Source of the DNA: Nonomuraea candida
Lineage (GTDB): Bacteria > Actinomycetota > Actinomycetes > Streptosporangiales > Streptosporangiaceae
Reading direction: 5' to 3'
DNA length: 64,000 nt
Assembly: GCF_000725485.1 (NCBI RefSeq)
Contig: NZ_JOAG01000028.1
Span: 36,193 to 100,192 of the forward strand
Position 1 is the first letter of the stretch. Each line of letters opens with the position of its first letter. A program made the translations under genes and the position numbers. Below are positions 32,883-41,505 of the stretch, piece after piece. A model generated the notes under the pieces. That model saw only the letters and a list, made by a program, of their open reading frames with translations. It searched no databases and had not been told where the DNA came from.

Positions 32883-32909
32883 GGCGCCGGCGACCGCCGT
32901 GGTGTGACA
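32883..32909 (-). promoter_or_regulatory. ECF41-type autoregulatory promoter TGTCACA-N16-CGCC
   Basis: -35 TGTCACA (32909-32903), 16 bases, CGCC (32886-32883) differs by one base from the reported ECF41 consensus. Its -10 is 46 bases before the ECF41 ATG. The paralogous copy lies at 25520-25546. Confidence 0.6.
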
Positions 32910-33105
32910 CCCCTGCCCGGTGACACCCGTCACATGACCGCACTGTCGTAAAGCCGGGGGCGCCGGCGCCGCATGGTCGTCAGGACGCCGCGCGGCGCAC
33001 CACTCCCCCAGGCGATCGCCTCCGGCCCCGTGACGCGGTGACCCGAGGCGTGGCCACCATCGCCAGGGGCCCGGAACGTGGAAGCCGGGTTCGGCGTCTC
33101 GCTTG

Positions 33106-33128
33106 AAAACAAATTTACAATCTGTTTT
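33106..33128. promoter_or_regulatory. A+T-rich 23-bp palindrome before flavin monooxygenase, TetR operator candidate
   Basis: The sequence runs AAAACAAATT to AATCTGTTTT, with outer arms AAAACA/TGTTTT pairing and ATT/AAT inner arms. It is strikingly A+T-rich for this genome and lies 35 bases before the monooxygenase start. TetR operators are often such palindromes, and a TetR gene ends this transcription unit. Confidence 0.5.
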
Positions 33129-33163
33129 TATAGACACATACACGAGAGAAGGAGGGCTCGGAC

Positions 33164-34309
33164 ATGCGGGCCATCATCATCGGAGCGGGAATCGCCGGGC
33201 TCGCCGCGGCGCTGCGGCTGCGCCAGGCCGGCTGGGAGACCTTGGTGGTCGAGCGCGCCCCGCGGCGTCGCGGTGGCGGCTACGGTGTGACGTTCGGCGG
33301 CATCGGCCACGACGGGGCCGAGCGGATGGGCGTCCTGGGCGAGCTGAAGCGGCGCGCGTTCGTGACGCGCGAGCTGGTCTACCGCAAGCCCGGCGGCGAG
33401 CGCCGCTTCGCGCTCAGCGGCGAGACGATCGCCGCCACCATGGGCAGGAAGTCGTTCAACATCCTGCGCGGCGACATCGAGGCGGTGCTGTACGAGGCCG
33501 TCGAGGGGCACACGACGATCCGGTTCGGCACCACGATCACCGCCGTCGAGCAGGACGCGGACACCGTGCGCGTCACCCTCGCCGACGGCGCCACCGAGCA
33601 CGCCGACCTGCTCATCGGCGCCGACGGGCTGCACTCCGCGACGCGGGCCCTGGTGTTCGGGCCGGAAGAGGACTACCGGCTGGACCTGGGGCACCGGGTG
33701 GCGGTCTACATGATGAAGGAGCGGCCGGAGGGTCTGCCCGCGGGGACGACCGGCTCGATCAGCTCGCGCGGGCGTACGTTCGCGATGATGAGCGTCGGCG
33801 ACGGCCGCACGGCCGCCTTCTTCGGCTACCGCACCGACGGCGGACGGGCTCAAGCGTCGCTGGCGGAGCTGCCCGAGATCTACGGCGACATGGGCTGGCT
33901 GGTCCCCCAGGCGCTGGAGGGATTGAAGACAGCCGAGTCGGTCTACTTCGACGGCATCAGCCAGATGGTGGTCGACCGGTGGAGCAAGGGCCGCGTCGTG
34001 CTGCTCGGCGACGCCGCCTGGTGCGTGACGCTGTTCGCCGGATACGGCTCCTCGCTGGCCGTCGGCGGCGCCGACCGGCTCGGCGCCGCGCTGGAGCGCC
34101 ACGGCGACGACGTCCTGGCCGCGCTGGCGGAGTGGGAGGCCGAGCTGCGGCCGGAGGCGGAGAAGAAGCAGCAGCTCGGCCGCCGCGTCAAGGGCGTCTA
34201 CGCCCCGCGCAACCCGCTGGTGCTGGAGCTGACCCAGCTTCCGCTGCGGCTGTCGTCGTGGGGGCCGGTGCGCCGGATGGTCGAGCGCAAGTTCCAGCTG
34301 GCGGGCTGA
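33164..34309 (+). CDS. FAD-dependent monooxygenase (PHBH fold)
   Basis: 381 residues; ATG follows GAAGGAGG. It has the FAD dinucleotide motif GAGIAGLAAALRLRQAGWE, the mid-domain DG motif IGADGLHSATR and the second FAD motif LLGDAAWCVTLFAGYG. This is the single-component aromatic/tetracycline hydroxylase fold. It belongs to a unit with an epimerase-like gene 5 bases downstream and a TetR gene, divergent from an ECF41 gene. It is similar in plan to the monooxygenase at 41506-42750. Substrate unknown; drug or aromatic compound oxidation is likely. Confidence 0.9.
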   Translation: MRAIIIGAGIAGLAAALRLRQAGWETLVVERAPRRRGGGYGVTFGGIGHDGAERMGVLGELKRRAFVTRELVYRKPGGERRFALSGETIAATMGRKSFNILRGDIEAVLYEAVEGHTTIRFGTTITAVEQDADTVRVTLADGATEHADLLIGADGLHSATRALVFGPEEDYRLDLGHRVAVYMMKERPEGLPAGTTGSISSRGRTFAMMSVGDGRTAAFFGYRTDGGRAQASLAELPEIYGDMGWLVPQALEGLKTAESVYFDGISQMVVDRWSKGRVVLLGDAAWCVTLFAGYGSSLAVGGADRLGAALERHGDDVLAALAEWEAELRPEAEKKQQLGRRVKGVYAPRNPLVLELTQLPLRLSSWGPVRRMVERKFQLAG

Positions 34310-34314
34310 GAGGG

Positions 34315-35340
34315 ATGACGACGATGCGCGTACTGATCATGGGCGGCACCCACCACGTCGGCCGGGCGCTGGTGGAGGTCGCGCTGCGGCGCGGCGACAC
34401 CGTCACCACGCTCAACCGCGGGCTCTCGCGCCCGCCGGCGCCCGGCGTGGAAGCGCTGGTCGCCGATCGCACCGACCCCGATGCGGTACGGCGGGCGCTG
34501 GCCGGGCGTTCCTGGGACGCGGTGATCGACACCTGGGCGTGGGCGCCGAGCGTGGTCCGGGACAGCGCCCGGCTGCTGGCCGGCCGGGCCGGGCACTACG
34601 GCTACGTCTCCAGCCGCGGCGTGTACGCCTGGCCCTGGCCGGCCGGAGCCGGCGAGAACGCGCCGCTCGTGGCCGGCGACCCCGGCAGCCAGGACGGCGG
34701 CGACTACGCCGCGGCCAAGCGCGGCGGCGAGCTGGCCGTGCTGGAGGCGTTCGGCGAGCGCGCCCTGCTGGCCAGGGCGGGCATGATCCTCGGCCCGTAC
34801 GAGGACGTCGGCCGCATCCCGTGGTGGCTGCGGCGCCTCGAACGCGGCGGGCCCGTGCTCGCCCCGGGACCGGCCGGCGCGGCCCTGCAGTACATCGACG
34901 CGATCGACCTGGCGGCCTGGATGCTGGCGGCGGCCGAACGCGGCATCGGCGGGGCGTTCAACGTCGCGGGGCCGGCCGGGCACACCACGATCGGCGAGTT
35001 GCTGCACACGGCGTCGCAGGTGATCGGATCAGACGCCGAGCTGGTGTGGGCGCCCGCGGAGCTGCTGGAGCGGGAGAACTTCCCGCTCGGCATGGAGTTC
35101 GGGCTGCGCTACCCCGGCGATCCGCGCCCGACGGGCATCCACGACGCCGACGTCTCCGCCGCGCTGGCGGCCGGGCTCACCCTCCGGCCCCTTGCCGAGA
35201 CCCTGGCCGGCACCTGGGCCTGGCTGCGGCGCGAAGGCGATCCCGCCCCCCGCCCGGACACCCCGTCCCCGGCCCAGTGGTTCGACCCGGCTCACGAGCA
35301 GCGCGTCCTGAACCTGGCGCGGTCCCACCGCGCGACGTGA
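34315..35340 (+). CDS. NAD-dependent epimerase/dehydratase-fold (extended SDR) protein
   Basis: 341 residues from ATG 34315; the frame is open far upstream but a ribosome binding site (GAGAGGG) and the N-terminal motif fix this start. VLIMGGTHHVGRALVEVAL is the nucleotide-binding loop; HH replaces the usual GF. YVSSRGVYAWPWP and DYAAAKRG give the catalytic Ser/Tyr/Lys region of extended SDRs. The C-terminal part resembles sugar-nucleotide epimerase/reductases acting on small substrates. Expected partner of ECF41 systems. Substrate not deducible. Confidence 0.85.
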   Translation: MTTMRVLIMGGTHHVGRALVEVALRRGDTVTTLNRGLSRPPAPGVEALVADRTDPDAVRRALAGRSWDAVIDTWAWAPSVVRDSARLLAGRAGHYGYVSSRGVYAWPWPAGAGENAPLVAGDPGSQDGGDYAAAKRGGELAVLEAFGERALLARAGMILGPYEDVGRIPWWLRRLERGGPVLAPGPAGAALQYIDAIDLAAWMLAAAERGIGGAFNVAGPAGHTTIGELLHTASQVIGSDAELVWAPAELLERENFPLGMEFGLRYPGDPRPTGIHDADVSAALAAGLTLRPLAETLAGTWAWLRREGDPAPRPDTPSPAQWFDPAHEQRVLNLARSHRAT

Positions 35341-35383
35341 AAACATCTGATCGACCTGATTCGACCCTCGGAAGGTGCACCTC

Positions 35384-35992
35384 ATGCCTCCCGCCTTCTC
35401 TGCCGCGGAGAAGACGCGCATCACGCGGCTGCTCCTGGACAACGGCCTGCGGTTGTTCACCACCCAGGGCCTGCGCAAGACCTCCCTGGAGGACCTGGTC
35501 ACCGGGACCGGGATCGCCAAGAGCACCTTCTACGTCTTCTTCGACTCCAAGGAGGCGCTCTATCTGGAGCTGATGCTCGCCCAGATGGCCGAGGTCAAGA
35601 GCAGAGTGATCGACGGGGCGCTGCGCAAGGAGCCCGGCACCGGCGCCGGGCTGCGCGCCTTCCTGCACGCCACGCTGGCCGAGCTCGACGGCAACCCCCT
35701 CTACGGCCGGTTGATGACCCACCCCGAGGAGATGGAGGCCGTGGTCAGGAAGCTGGATCCCGAGCGGGTGACCTCCGCCCCGGACAACCCGGTCACCGCG
35801 CTGGCGGCCTACCTGACCGAGCACGCCGACGACCTCGCCGGTGACGACCCGGAGGTGATCGTCGGCGTGCTGCAGGCCGTCCTCATGATGCCGCTGCACC
35901 GGGACCGGCTGGCCCGGCCCGACCTGTACCCGAAGATCATCGACCGCCTCATCGACATCGTCGCCACCGGCCTCACCCGGGCGGACCGGTAA
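35384..35992 (+). CDS. TetR-family transcriptional regulator
   Basis: 202 residues from ATG 35384 with GGAAGG upstream (GTG 35375 would add three). The helix-turn-helix is LDNGLRLFTTQGLRKTSLED, then VTGTGIAKSTFYVFFDSKE. The C-terminal domain is a typical ligand-binding bundle. It follows the monooxygenase/epimerase pair in the same direction and probably controls that unit through the palindrome at 33106-33128. Confidence 0.9.
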   Translation: MPPAFSAAEKTRITRLLLDNGLRLFTTQGLRKTSLEDLVTGTGIAKSTFYVFFDSKEALYLELMLAQMAEVKSRVIDGALRKEPGTGAGLRAFLHATLAELDGNPLYGRLMTHPEEMEAVVRKLDPERVTSAPDNPVTALAAYLTEHADDLAGDDPEVIVGVLQAVLMMPLHRDRLARPDLYPKIIDRLIDIVATGLTRADR

Positions 35993-36111
35993 CGCGCTTC
36001 GCCTCCGGCGACGCCCCTGCCGGCGGGGTCGCCCCGGCCTCGACCGGCCGCACGTCCAGTGCGAACAGCCGGGCGACGTCGCCGCCTCCATGAATAGATG
36101 GAATATCGCAT

Positions 36112-36342
36112 ATGAGGCGAAGTGTGGCGACACTTCCGGCCCTCGGCGGCTGGAGCTTGGAGGACATGGTGGGATTCGCCGACGACCACCTGATACCGCC
36201 GGCCGATGAGGAGCGGGGCGACAGCGCCTACCTGCAGGAGCGCGCCGATCACCCCGGCGTGACCGTGCGGGACGGCGGCCCCGCCGACCATGCCGCCGCC
36301 CGCGGCACGAAGCTTGAGGCGACCGCGGGCGGTGCCGGGTGA
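36112..36342 (+). CDS. Small hypothetical protein coupled to MFS gene
   Basis: 76 residues, no recognised family. A short A+T-rich stretch (GAATAGATGGAATATCGCATATG) precedes it and may be its promoter. Its stop overlaps the MFS start as GTGA, which is the best argument that it is translated. Composition is acidic in the middle (PPADEERGDSAYLQERADH). It may also be just a leader ORF. Confidence 0.4.
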   Translation: MRRSVATLPALGGWSLEDMVGFADDHLIPPADEERGDSAYLQERADHPGVTVRDGGPADHAAARGTKLEATAGGAG

Positions 36343-37589
36343 GCACCGGCACGGCCGCGCCGGTGCGGCTGGGCCTGGCCGAGAACCGGCCGCAGTTCAC
36401 GCTGCTGGTCGTCGTGAACGTGTGCGTGGGCGGCCTGGTCGGGCTGGAGCGCACCACCGTGCCGCTGATCGGCGCCGAGGTGTTCGGGCTGACCAGCGAC
36501 CTGGCGGTGTTCTCCTTCATCATCGCCTTCGGCGTGACCAAGGCGGCCACCAACCTCGCCGCCGGGGCGCTGACCGCGCGCTTCACCCGCAAGCGGCTCC
36601 TGCTGGCCGGGTGGCTGATCGGCACGCCGGTGCCGTTCATGCTGGCGTGGGGGCCGTCGTGGTGGTGGATCGTGGCGGCCAACCTGCTGCTCGGCCTCAA
36701 CCAGGGCCTGACCTGGTCGATGACCGTCAACATGAAGATCGACCTGGTCGGCCCGGCCCGCCGCGGCCTGGCCACCGGCCTGAACGAGGCCGCCGGCTAC
36801 ACCGCGGTCGGCGTCACCGCGCTGCTGACCGGCTACCTGGCCACCGCCTACGGGCTGCGCCCGGCGCCCGAGCTGATCGGCGTGGTCTTCGTCGCCGCCG
36901 GGCTGGCGTTGTCGCTGGTCGTGCGCGACACCGCCGCGCACGTGGCGCTGGAACTGGCCCAGCATCCCCAGCCGCTGCCCGGCGGCGAGCACCCTGGGCT
37001 GGCCGCCACGTTCGCGCGCACCTCCTGGCGGGAGCGCTCGCTGCGCGGCGCCAGCCAGGCCGGCCTGGTCAACAACCTCAACGACGGCCTGACCTGGGGC
37101 GTCTTCCCGCTGCTGTTCACCGACCACGGGCTCGGCCTGGCCGCCGTCGGCCTGATCAAGGGCCTGTATCCGATCCTGTGGGGCCTGGGCCAGATCCCCA
37201 CCGGGCATCTGGCCGACCGCCTCGGCCGCAAGCCCCTCATCGTGTCCGGCATGCTGGTGCAGGCCGGTGGGTTCGTCCTCGCCCTGGCCCTGCTGGAGTG
37301 GCCGCTGCCGGCCGGGGTCCTGTCCGCCGTGGCGCTCGGCATCGGCACCGCGATGGTCTATCCTGCGCTGATCGCCTCCGTCTCCGACCACGCCCACCCC
37401 GCCTGGCGGGTGGGCGCCCTGGGCACCTACCGGTTCTGGCGCGACATCGGCTACGCCGCCGGCGCCCTGCTCGCCGGCCTGCTGGCCGACGCCTTAGGCC
37501 TGGAGGCCACCGTCATCGCCGCCGCCGCGCTCACCGCCGCCTCCGGCCTGCTCGCCGCCTGGTGGATCACCGAACACTCCTCCCGCTGA
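36339..37589 (+). CDS. MFS transporter
   Basis: 416 residues from GTG 36339. Twelve hydrophobic segments are visible. The loop motif between helices 2 and 3 (GALTARFTRKRLLLAG) and its repeat between 8 and 9 (GHLADRLGRKPLIVSG) are the MFS signature G-x3-D/A-R-x-G-R-K/R. Export of a drug or metal-like toxicant is the usual role of such proteins. It stands between the TetR gene and a convergent hydrolase gene. Confidence 0.9.
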   Translation: MSTGTAAPVRLGLAENRPQFTLLVVVNVCVGGLVGLERTTVPLIGAEVFGLTSDLAVFSFIIAFGVTKAATNLAAGALTARFTRKRLLLAGWLIGTPVPFMLAWGPSWWWIVAANLLLGLNQGLTWSMTVNMKIDLVGPARRGLATGLNEAAGYTAVGVTALLTGYLATAYGLRPAPELIGVVFVAAGLALSLVVRDTAAHVALELAQHPQPLPGGEHPGLAATFARTSWRERSLRGASQAGLVNNLNDGLTWGVFPLLFTDHGLGLAAVGLIKGLYPILWGLGQIPTGHLADRLGRKPLIVSGMLVQAGGFVLALALLEWPLPAGVLSAVALGIGTAMVYPALIASVSDHAHPAWRVGALGTYRFWRDIGYAAGALLAGLLADALGLEATVIAAAALTAASGLLAAWWITEHSSR

Positions 37590-37710
37590 GCCGGGCGATG
37601 CCGCCGGGTGGAGGCCGTCGTCGCCTGGCTGGACGCGGGCCGGCCCGGCCCCGACCGGCCGCCGACCGCATCGCAGCGGCCGGCCGTACGCGGAGCTGAT
37701 GCCCTCCCCG

Positions 37711-39330
37711 TCAGCAGACCGGCAGGATGAGGGCGGAGGGCCGGCTGGGGTCGTGGTGGATCTGCTGGTCGGCCGCGCGCATCGCGCTCGCGGTGGCGGG
37801 CGGCTCGCCGGTGCCGGGGTTGCGGTCCCAGCGCGGGTAGGCCGCGCTGGCGATCTGGACCCGGATGCGGTGGCCGCGCCTGAACCGGTGGGCCACGGGG
37901 GCCAGCTCGATCTCGGCCATCCCGTCGATCGGCCGGTCGGCGGCGAACCGGCGCAGCGCGTCGGAGACATGCGTGATCGCGCCCGAGGGCGCCATGTCGC
38001 TGACGCGCACGTAGAAGTCGGTGTGCGCCAGGCTGGAGGTCACGTGCAGCTCGGCGGCGGGGACGCCGATGACCTCCAGATCGGCCGGCAACGGCGCGCC
38101 GGTGTAGGTCAGGACGTCCGCACGCCCGGCCAGCACGCTCTCCCCGGTCTTGCGCGAGATGCCGATCATGCGGGACATCCCGGCCACCGCCGGGGTCGGG
38201 TCGGCGGGGTCGAAGCGGTAGCGGCCCGGCGCGGAGCCGGCCGGCGGCTCGTCTCCCAGGCCGCCGTTCGCGTGCAGGTGGACGCGGTGCGGTCGCACCT
38301 CGGCGGGCGGGTAGGCCGGCAGGTCGCGCCACTCCCCGGCGCCCGTGACGTAGATGCGCACCGGCGCCTCGCGCAGCCCGTCCCGGTCCTTCAGCAGGTG
38401 GGCGCGGAGCCAGGTGAGGCTCTCCCGCAGGGCCGTCATCGACAGCTCGGCGTCCCAGTGCCGCCACGGCCCGATGGTGAGGTACGGCTCGCGCCCGGCC
38501 TCGCGCAGCGCCCGGTAATCGCGGACCAGGCCGGGCAGCGCGAAGTCGTCCCATCCGCTGACCAGGTGGTTGGGGGCGGTCACCGCCGGCACCGCCCGGC
38601 TGTGGTCGCCGGGCGACCACCACGGGTCGCCGGCGTCGGGATGCGCGAGCCAGTCCCGCCAGTGCGGGGCCACGGCGCCGATGGCGATGGCGTCGGCCCC
38701 GGCGAGCGGGAGGAGGCGAGCGGCCCGCGCCCGCCTCCTGCCGCCCAACGCCACCGTGGACAGGTAGACGGGGAGCGGCTTCTCCTGGCCGGCGACCATG
38801 CTGATCCAGCCGAGGAAGAGCTCAAGAGCCAGCGCGCCGCCCGGGTAGACCAGGTCGTAGGCGTTGGACCCGATCAGCGAGGTGCTCATGGCCCGCAGCT
38901 CGGGCCCGGCGCCGGCGGCGATCGCCCATTGCGTGTAGCCGTTGTAGCTCTGTCCCAGAGTGCCCAGTTCTCCGGTGAACCACGGCTGGCGGCGCAGCCA
39001 CTCCAGGACGGCCAGGCCGTCGTCGCGCTCGGAGACGAACGGAGTGAGCTTCCCTCCGGATCCGCAGGTCCCCCGGCCGCTGACGACCAGGACGTGGAAG
39101 CCGCGTTCGGCGACCAGGCGGCTGACCATGGCGCCCTTGGTCCTGTCGGTGTAGACCGAGCGGATCAGCACGGTCGGCCGATCGCCGAGCCCTTGGGGGG
39201 CGTAGTGGTCGGCCAGCAGCACGACGCCGTCCGGCATCGGGACGCGCAGGTCCTTCTCGATGGTCACGTTCTCGGTCTCGGCCGGCGCGAGTTTCGCCCG
39301 GCGTGCCAGCACCCTGGCGGCGATGCTCAT
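37711..39330 (-). CDS. CocE/NonD-family (X-Pro dipeptidyl-peptidase S15-like) hydrolase
   Basis: 539 residues from ATG 39330 (AAGGGG upstream). Alpha/beta-hydrolase with nucleophile elbow LGQSYNGYTQW, acid in SGWDDFAL, His in GPWRHWD. The jelly-roll C-terminal domain (DFYVRVSDMAPSGAITHVSD) is characteristic of CocE/S15 proteins that hydrolyse ester or amide bonds of small compounds such as beta-lactam acyl groups or cocaine. No signal peptide. A TetR-type half-palindrome lies 140 bases upstream. Preferred substrate unknown. Confidence 0.9.
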   Translation of the reverse strand: MSIAARVLARRAKLAPAETENVTIEKDLRVPMPDGVVLLADHYAPQGLGDRPTVLIRSVYTDRTKGAMVSRLVAERGFHVLVVSGRGTCGSGGKLTPFVSERDDGLAVLEWLRRQPWFTGELGTLGQSYNGYTQWAIAAGAGPELRAMSTSLIGSNAYDLVYPGGALALELFLGWISMVAGQEKPLPVYLSTVALGGRRRARAARLLPLAGADAIAIGAVAPHWRDWLAHPDAGDPWWSPGDHSRAVPAVTAPNHLVSGWDDFALPGLVRDYRALREAGREPYLTIGPWRHWDAELSMTALRESLTWLRAHLLKDRDGLREAPVRIYVTGAGEWRDLPAYPPAEVRPHRVHLHANGGLGDEPPAGSAPGRYRFDPADPTPAVAGMSRMIGISRKTGESVLAGRADVLTYTGAPLPADLEVIGVPAAELHVTSSLAHTDFYVRVSDMAPSGAITHVSDALRRFAADRPIDGMAEIELAPVAHRFRRGHRIRVQIASAAYPRWDRNPGTGEPPATASAMRAADQQIHHDPSRPSALILPVC

Positions 39331-39469
39331 GACAGATGCCCCTTTCTCGCACAGAAGCACGGCGTCCGTCCGCGAGCCGCACTACGGCCCGCGTCCGTCC
39401 CGCGCGTCGCGGTCCCGATCCGGGCCCGTGCTGTCAGACCACCCTCGGCTGACCGCATGGACAGCATAT

Positions 39470-39483
39470 TAACCATTTGGTCA
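39470..39483. promoter_or_regulatory. TetR-type palindrome TnACCAnnTGGTnA
   Basis: TAACCATTTGGTCA upstream of the CocE-type hydrolase on the minus strand, next to CATATTAA. Both arms match a typical TetR-family half site. The regulator is not known. Confidence 0.45.
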
Positions 39484-39536
39484 GCCGCAAGGGCGGGGGA
39501 TCGTCACGGTTCTTCCGCAGGGGCGAGGTCCTGCTG

Positions 39537-40391
39537 TCAGCTGAGCGTGCTCGCGTAGTGCTCGGCGATCTCATCGCTGGTCGTCAGCCACACGCCTTCG
39601 TGGCCGGCGATGTACGCGAGCGCCTCGTCGAGGTATCTGGCGCGGAAGGCCTGCCCGATGACGAACGGGTGCAGCGCCAGCGCCATGACGCGCCCGCTGT
39701 CGGCGGACTCGGCGTACAACTGGTCGAACTGGTCTTTGACCATCTGCGCGAAGTCGGCGCCGCTCATGCCGTGCATGGTGAAGATGCCCAGGTCGTTGAG
39801 TTCGAGCGAATACGGCACGCTCAGCATCCCGGGCACGTTGAGCCGGTAGGGCTGGTCGTCGTTGGTCCAGTCCAGCACATAGCTCAGACCGAGCTCGGCC
39901 AGCAGGGACGGCGTCTGGAACGTCTCGCTGAGCGCCGGGCCCAGCCAGCCGCGCGGCCGCCGCCCGGTGGCCTTCTCGATGGTCTCGACCACGTCGGCGA
40001 GGTAGGCGCGCTCGTCGTCGACGTCGCTCTGCAGGGTGGAGTTGTTCTTGCCGTGGGCCAGCCACGCCCAGTCGCGGGCGTTGCCGGCTTCGACGATCTG
40101 GGGGTAGTGCTCGCACACGTCGGCGTTGAGCAGCACGCTCGCGCGGATCCGGTGCCGATCCAGCACATCCATCACCCGCCAGATGGCCACCCGCGGCCCG
40201 TAGTCGCGCCAGCCGTAGTTCAGCGGGTCCGGCACCAGCCCGGCGGTCGCCTCGTTCAGGCTGGTGGAGGGCCGGTCAATGGTGAAGTGCTCGACGTTCA
40301 GCCCGACGTAGAAGGCGACCCGGGCGCCGCCCGGCCAGGTGATCGGTTCCCGGCCGACGATGGGGCTGTAGTCGTACAGGGGGTTTTCCAT
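39537..40391 (-). CDS. Polysaccharide-deacetylase-family (allantoinase/PuuE-like) protein
   Basis: 284 residues; ATG follows AAAGGGA. It has the NodB-type fold seen in cytosolic deacetylase relatives: FYVGLNVEHFTIDRPS at strand 1, HRIRASVLLNADVCE, and HGKNNSTLQSD, GWLGPALSETFQTP, LALHPFVIGQ. There is no signal peptide, so a soluble small-molecule amidase (allantoinase, PuuE, or hydantoin-type) is more likely than a cell-wall enzyme. It is followed 24 bases upstream in the same direction by an ECF41 gene, so both may share a transcript. Confidence 0.85.
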   Translation of the reverse strand: MENPLYDYSPIVGREPITWPGGARVAFYVGLNVEHFTIDRPSTSLNEATAGLVPDPLNYGWRDYGPRVAIWRVMDVLDRHRIRASVLLNADVCEHYPQIVEAGNARDWAWLAHGKNNSTLQSDVDDERAYLADVVETIEKATGRRPRGWLGPALSETFQTPSLLAELGLSYVLDWTNDDQPYRLNVPGMLSVPYSLELNDLGIFTMHGMSGADFAQMVKDQFDQLYAESADSGRVMALALHPFVIGQAFRARYLDEALAYIAGHEGVWLTTSDEIAEHYASTLS

Positions 40392-40415
40392 CGTGTTCCC
40401 TTTCGGATTGCACAG

Positions 40416-41318
40416 TTATCGCGTGAGGTGGGAAAGCTTGTCGGGGTTGGCCACCGCGTGGATCGCATGGACCATGCCGTCGGCGATGTCGAGCTCGATC
40501 ACGCCGATCACGCGGCCTTCGGCGTCGAACTTGACCGCGCCCGGCCGGCCGTTGATCCACGCCGGCCGCAGAGAGACCCCCAGGGTCCCGGCCCGGCGGA
40601 ACACGCCGAGGACCAGCCGCCCGACGGGCAGCCGCCCGGCCAGCCGCTTGCCGAAGGCCGGCACCTTGCCGCCGCCGTCCCCGTGCAGCACCACGTCGGG
40701 CGCGAGCATGCCGAGCAGCGCGTCCATGTCGCCGCCCGCGGCGGCCTCGAAGAACCTGCGGGCGAGTTTCTCGCCTTCCGCCCGCCGCTCGCGCGGCGGC
40801 GTGCCGGCGGCCGCCTGCCCTCCGTCGGCGATGCGCTGCCGGGCGCGGGCGAAGATCTGCCGGCAGTTCGCCTCGCTCTTGCCGGTGATCCTGGCCACCT
40901 CGGAGTAGCCGTACCCGAACACCTCGCGCAGCATGAACACCGCCCGCTCCACCGGCGAGAGGGCCTCCAGCAGCACCAGGAACGCCATCGACAGCGAGTC
41001 GGCCAGCTCGGCCTGCTCGGCAGGCCCCGGCCTGTCGGCGGGCACGACGACCGGCTCGGGCAACCAGTCCCCCACGTAGGTCTCCCGCCGCACCCGCGCC
41101 GACCTCAGGTGGTTGATGCCCAGCCGCGTCACCGCCGTGGTCAGGTACGCCTTCGGATTGACGATCACAGTTCCCTCCTGCTGCGCCCGGCTCAGACCGA
41201 GGAACGCGTCCTGCACGATGTCCTCGGCGTCACCCACGGACCCGGTCATCCCGTAGGCGATGGAGAACAGCAGCGGCCGGTAACCGGCAGCCTCTTTCAC
41301 ATCCGTTGATCCCGGCAT
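40416..41318 (-). CDS. ECF41-type RNA polymerase sigma factor (canonical)
   Basis: 300 residues from ATG 41318 with GGGAAGGG upstream. All three ECF41 marks are exact: linker WLPEP, DGGGKV in the SnoaL-like domain and the terminal NPDKL. Region 2 is YGMTGSVGDAEDIVQDAFLG and region 4 LSPVERAVFMLREVFGYGYS. It lies among FAD monooxygenase, DoxX and AhpD-like genes on the same strand, the textbook neighbours (carboxymuconolactone decarboxylase, oxidoreductase). A TGTCACA-like promoter was not found directly upstream, but one occurs before the AhpD-like gene. Confidence 0.92.
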   Translation of the reverse strand: MPGSTDVKEAAGYRPLLFSIAYGMTGSVGDAEDIVQDAFLGLSRAQQEGTVIVNPKAYLTTAVTRLGINHLRSARVRRETYVGDWLPEPVVVPADRPGPAEQAELADSLSMAFLVLLEALSPVERAVFMLREVFGYGYSEVARITGKSEANCRQIFARARQRIADGGQAAAGTPPRERRAEGEKLARRFFEAAAGGDMDALLGMLAPDVVLHGDGGGKVPAFGKRLAGRLPVGRLVLGVFRRAGTLGVSLRPAWINGRPGAVKFDAEGRVIGVIELDIADGMVHAIHAVANPDKLSHLTR

Positions 41319-41505
41319 ACGACCCTTCCCACTCGCGTATCGAGGCTCCACGCGGAGCCCGTCTGCCTGCCCGCCCGCCGCGTCTGCAGCCGGCGGCTCG
41401 CGCCCGTCCGCTCGAACGATTTCCGACGGTGGCCGGGTCCCGGACTCCGGGCGGCCTGGTCGCCGCGTTCCGCCGGCTTCCCAGGCTGTGCCACCGATCG
41501 TGCCA

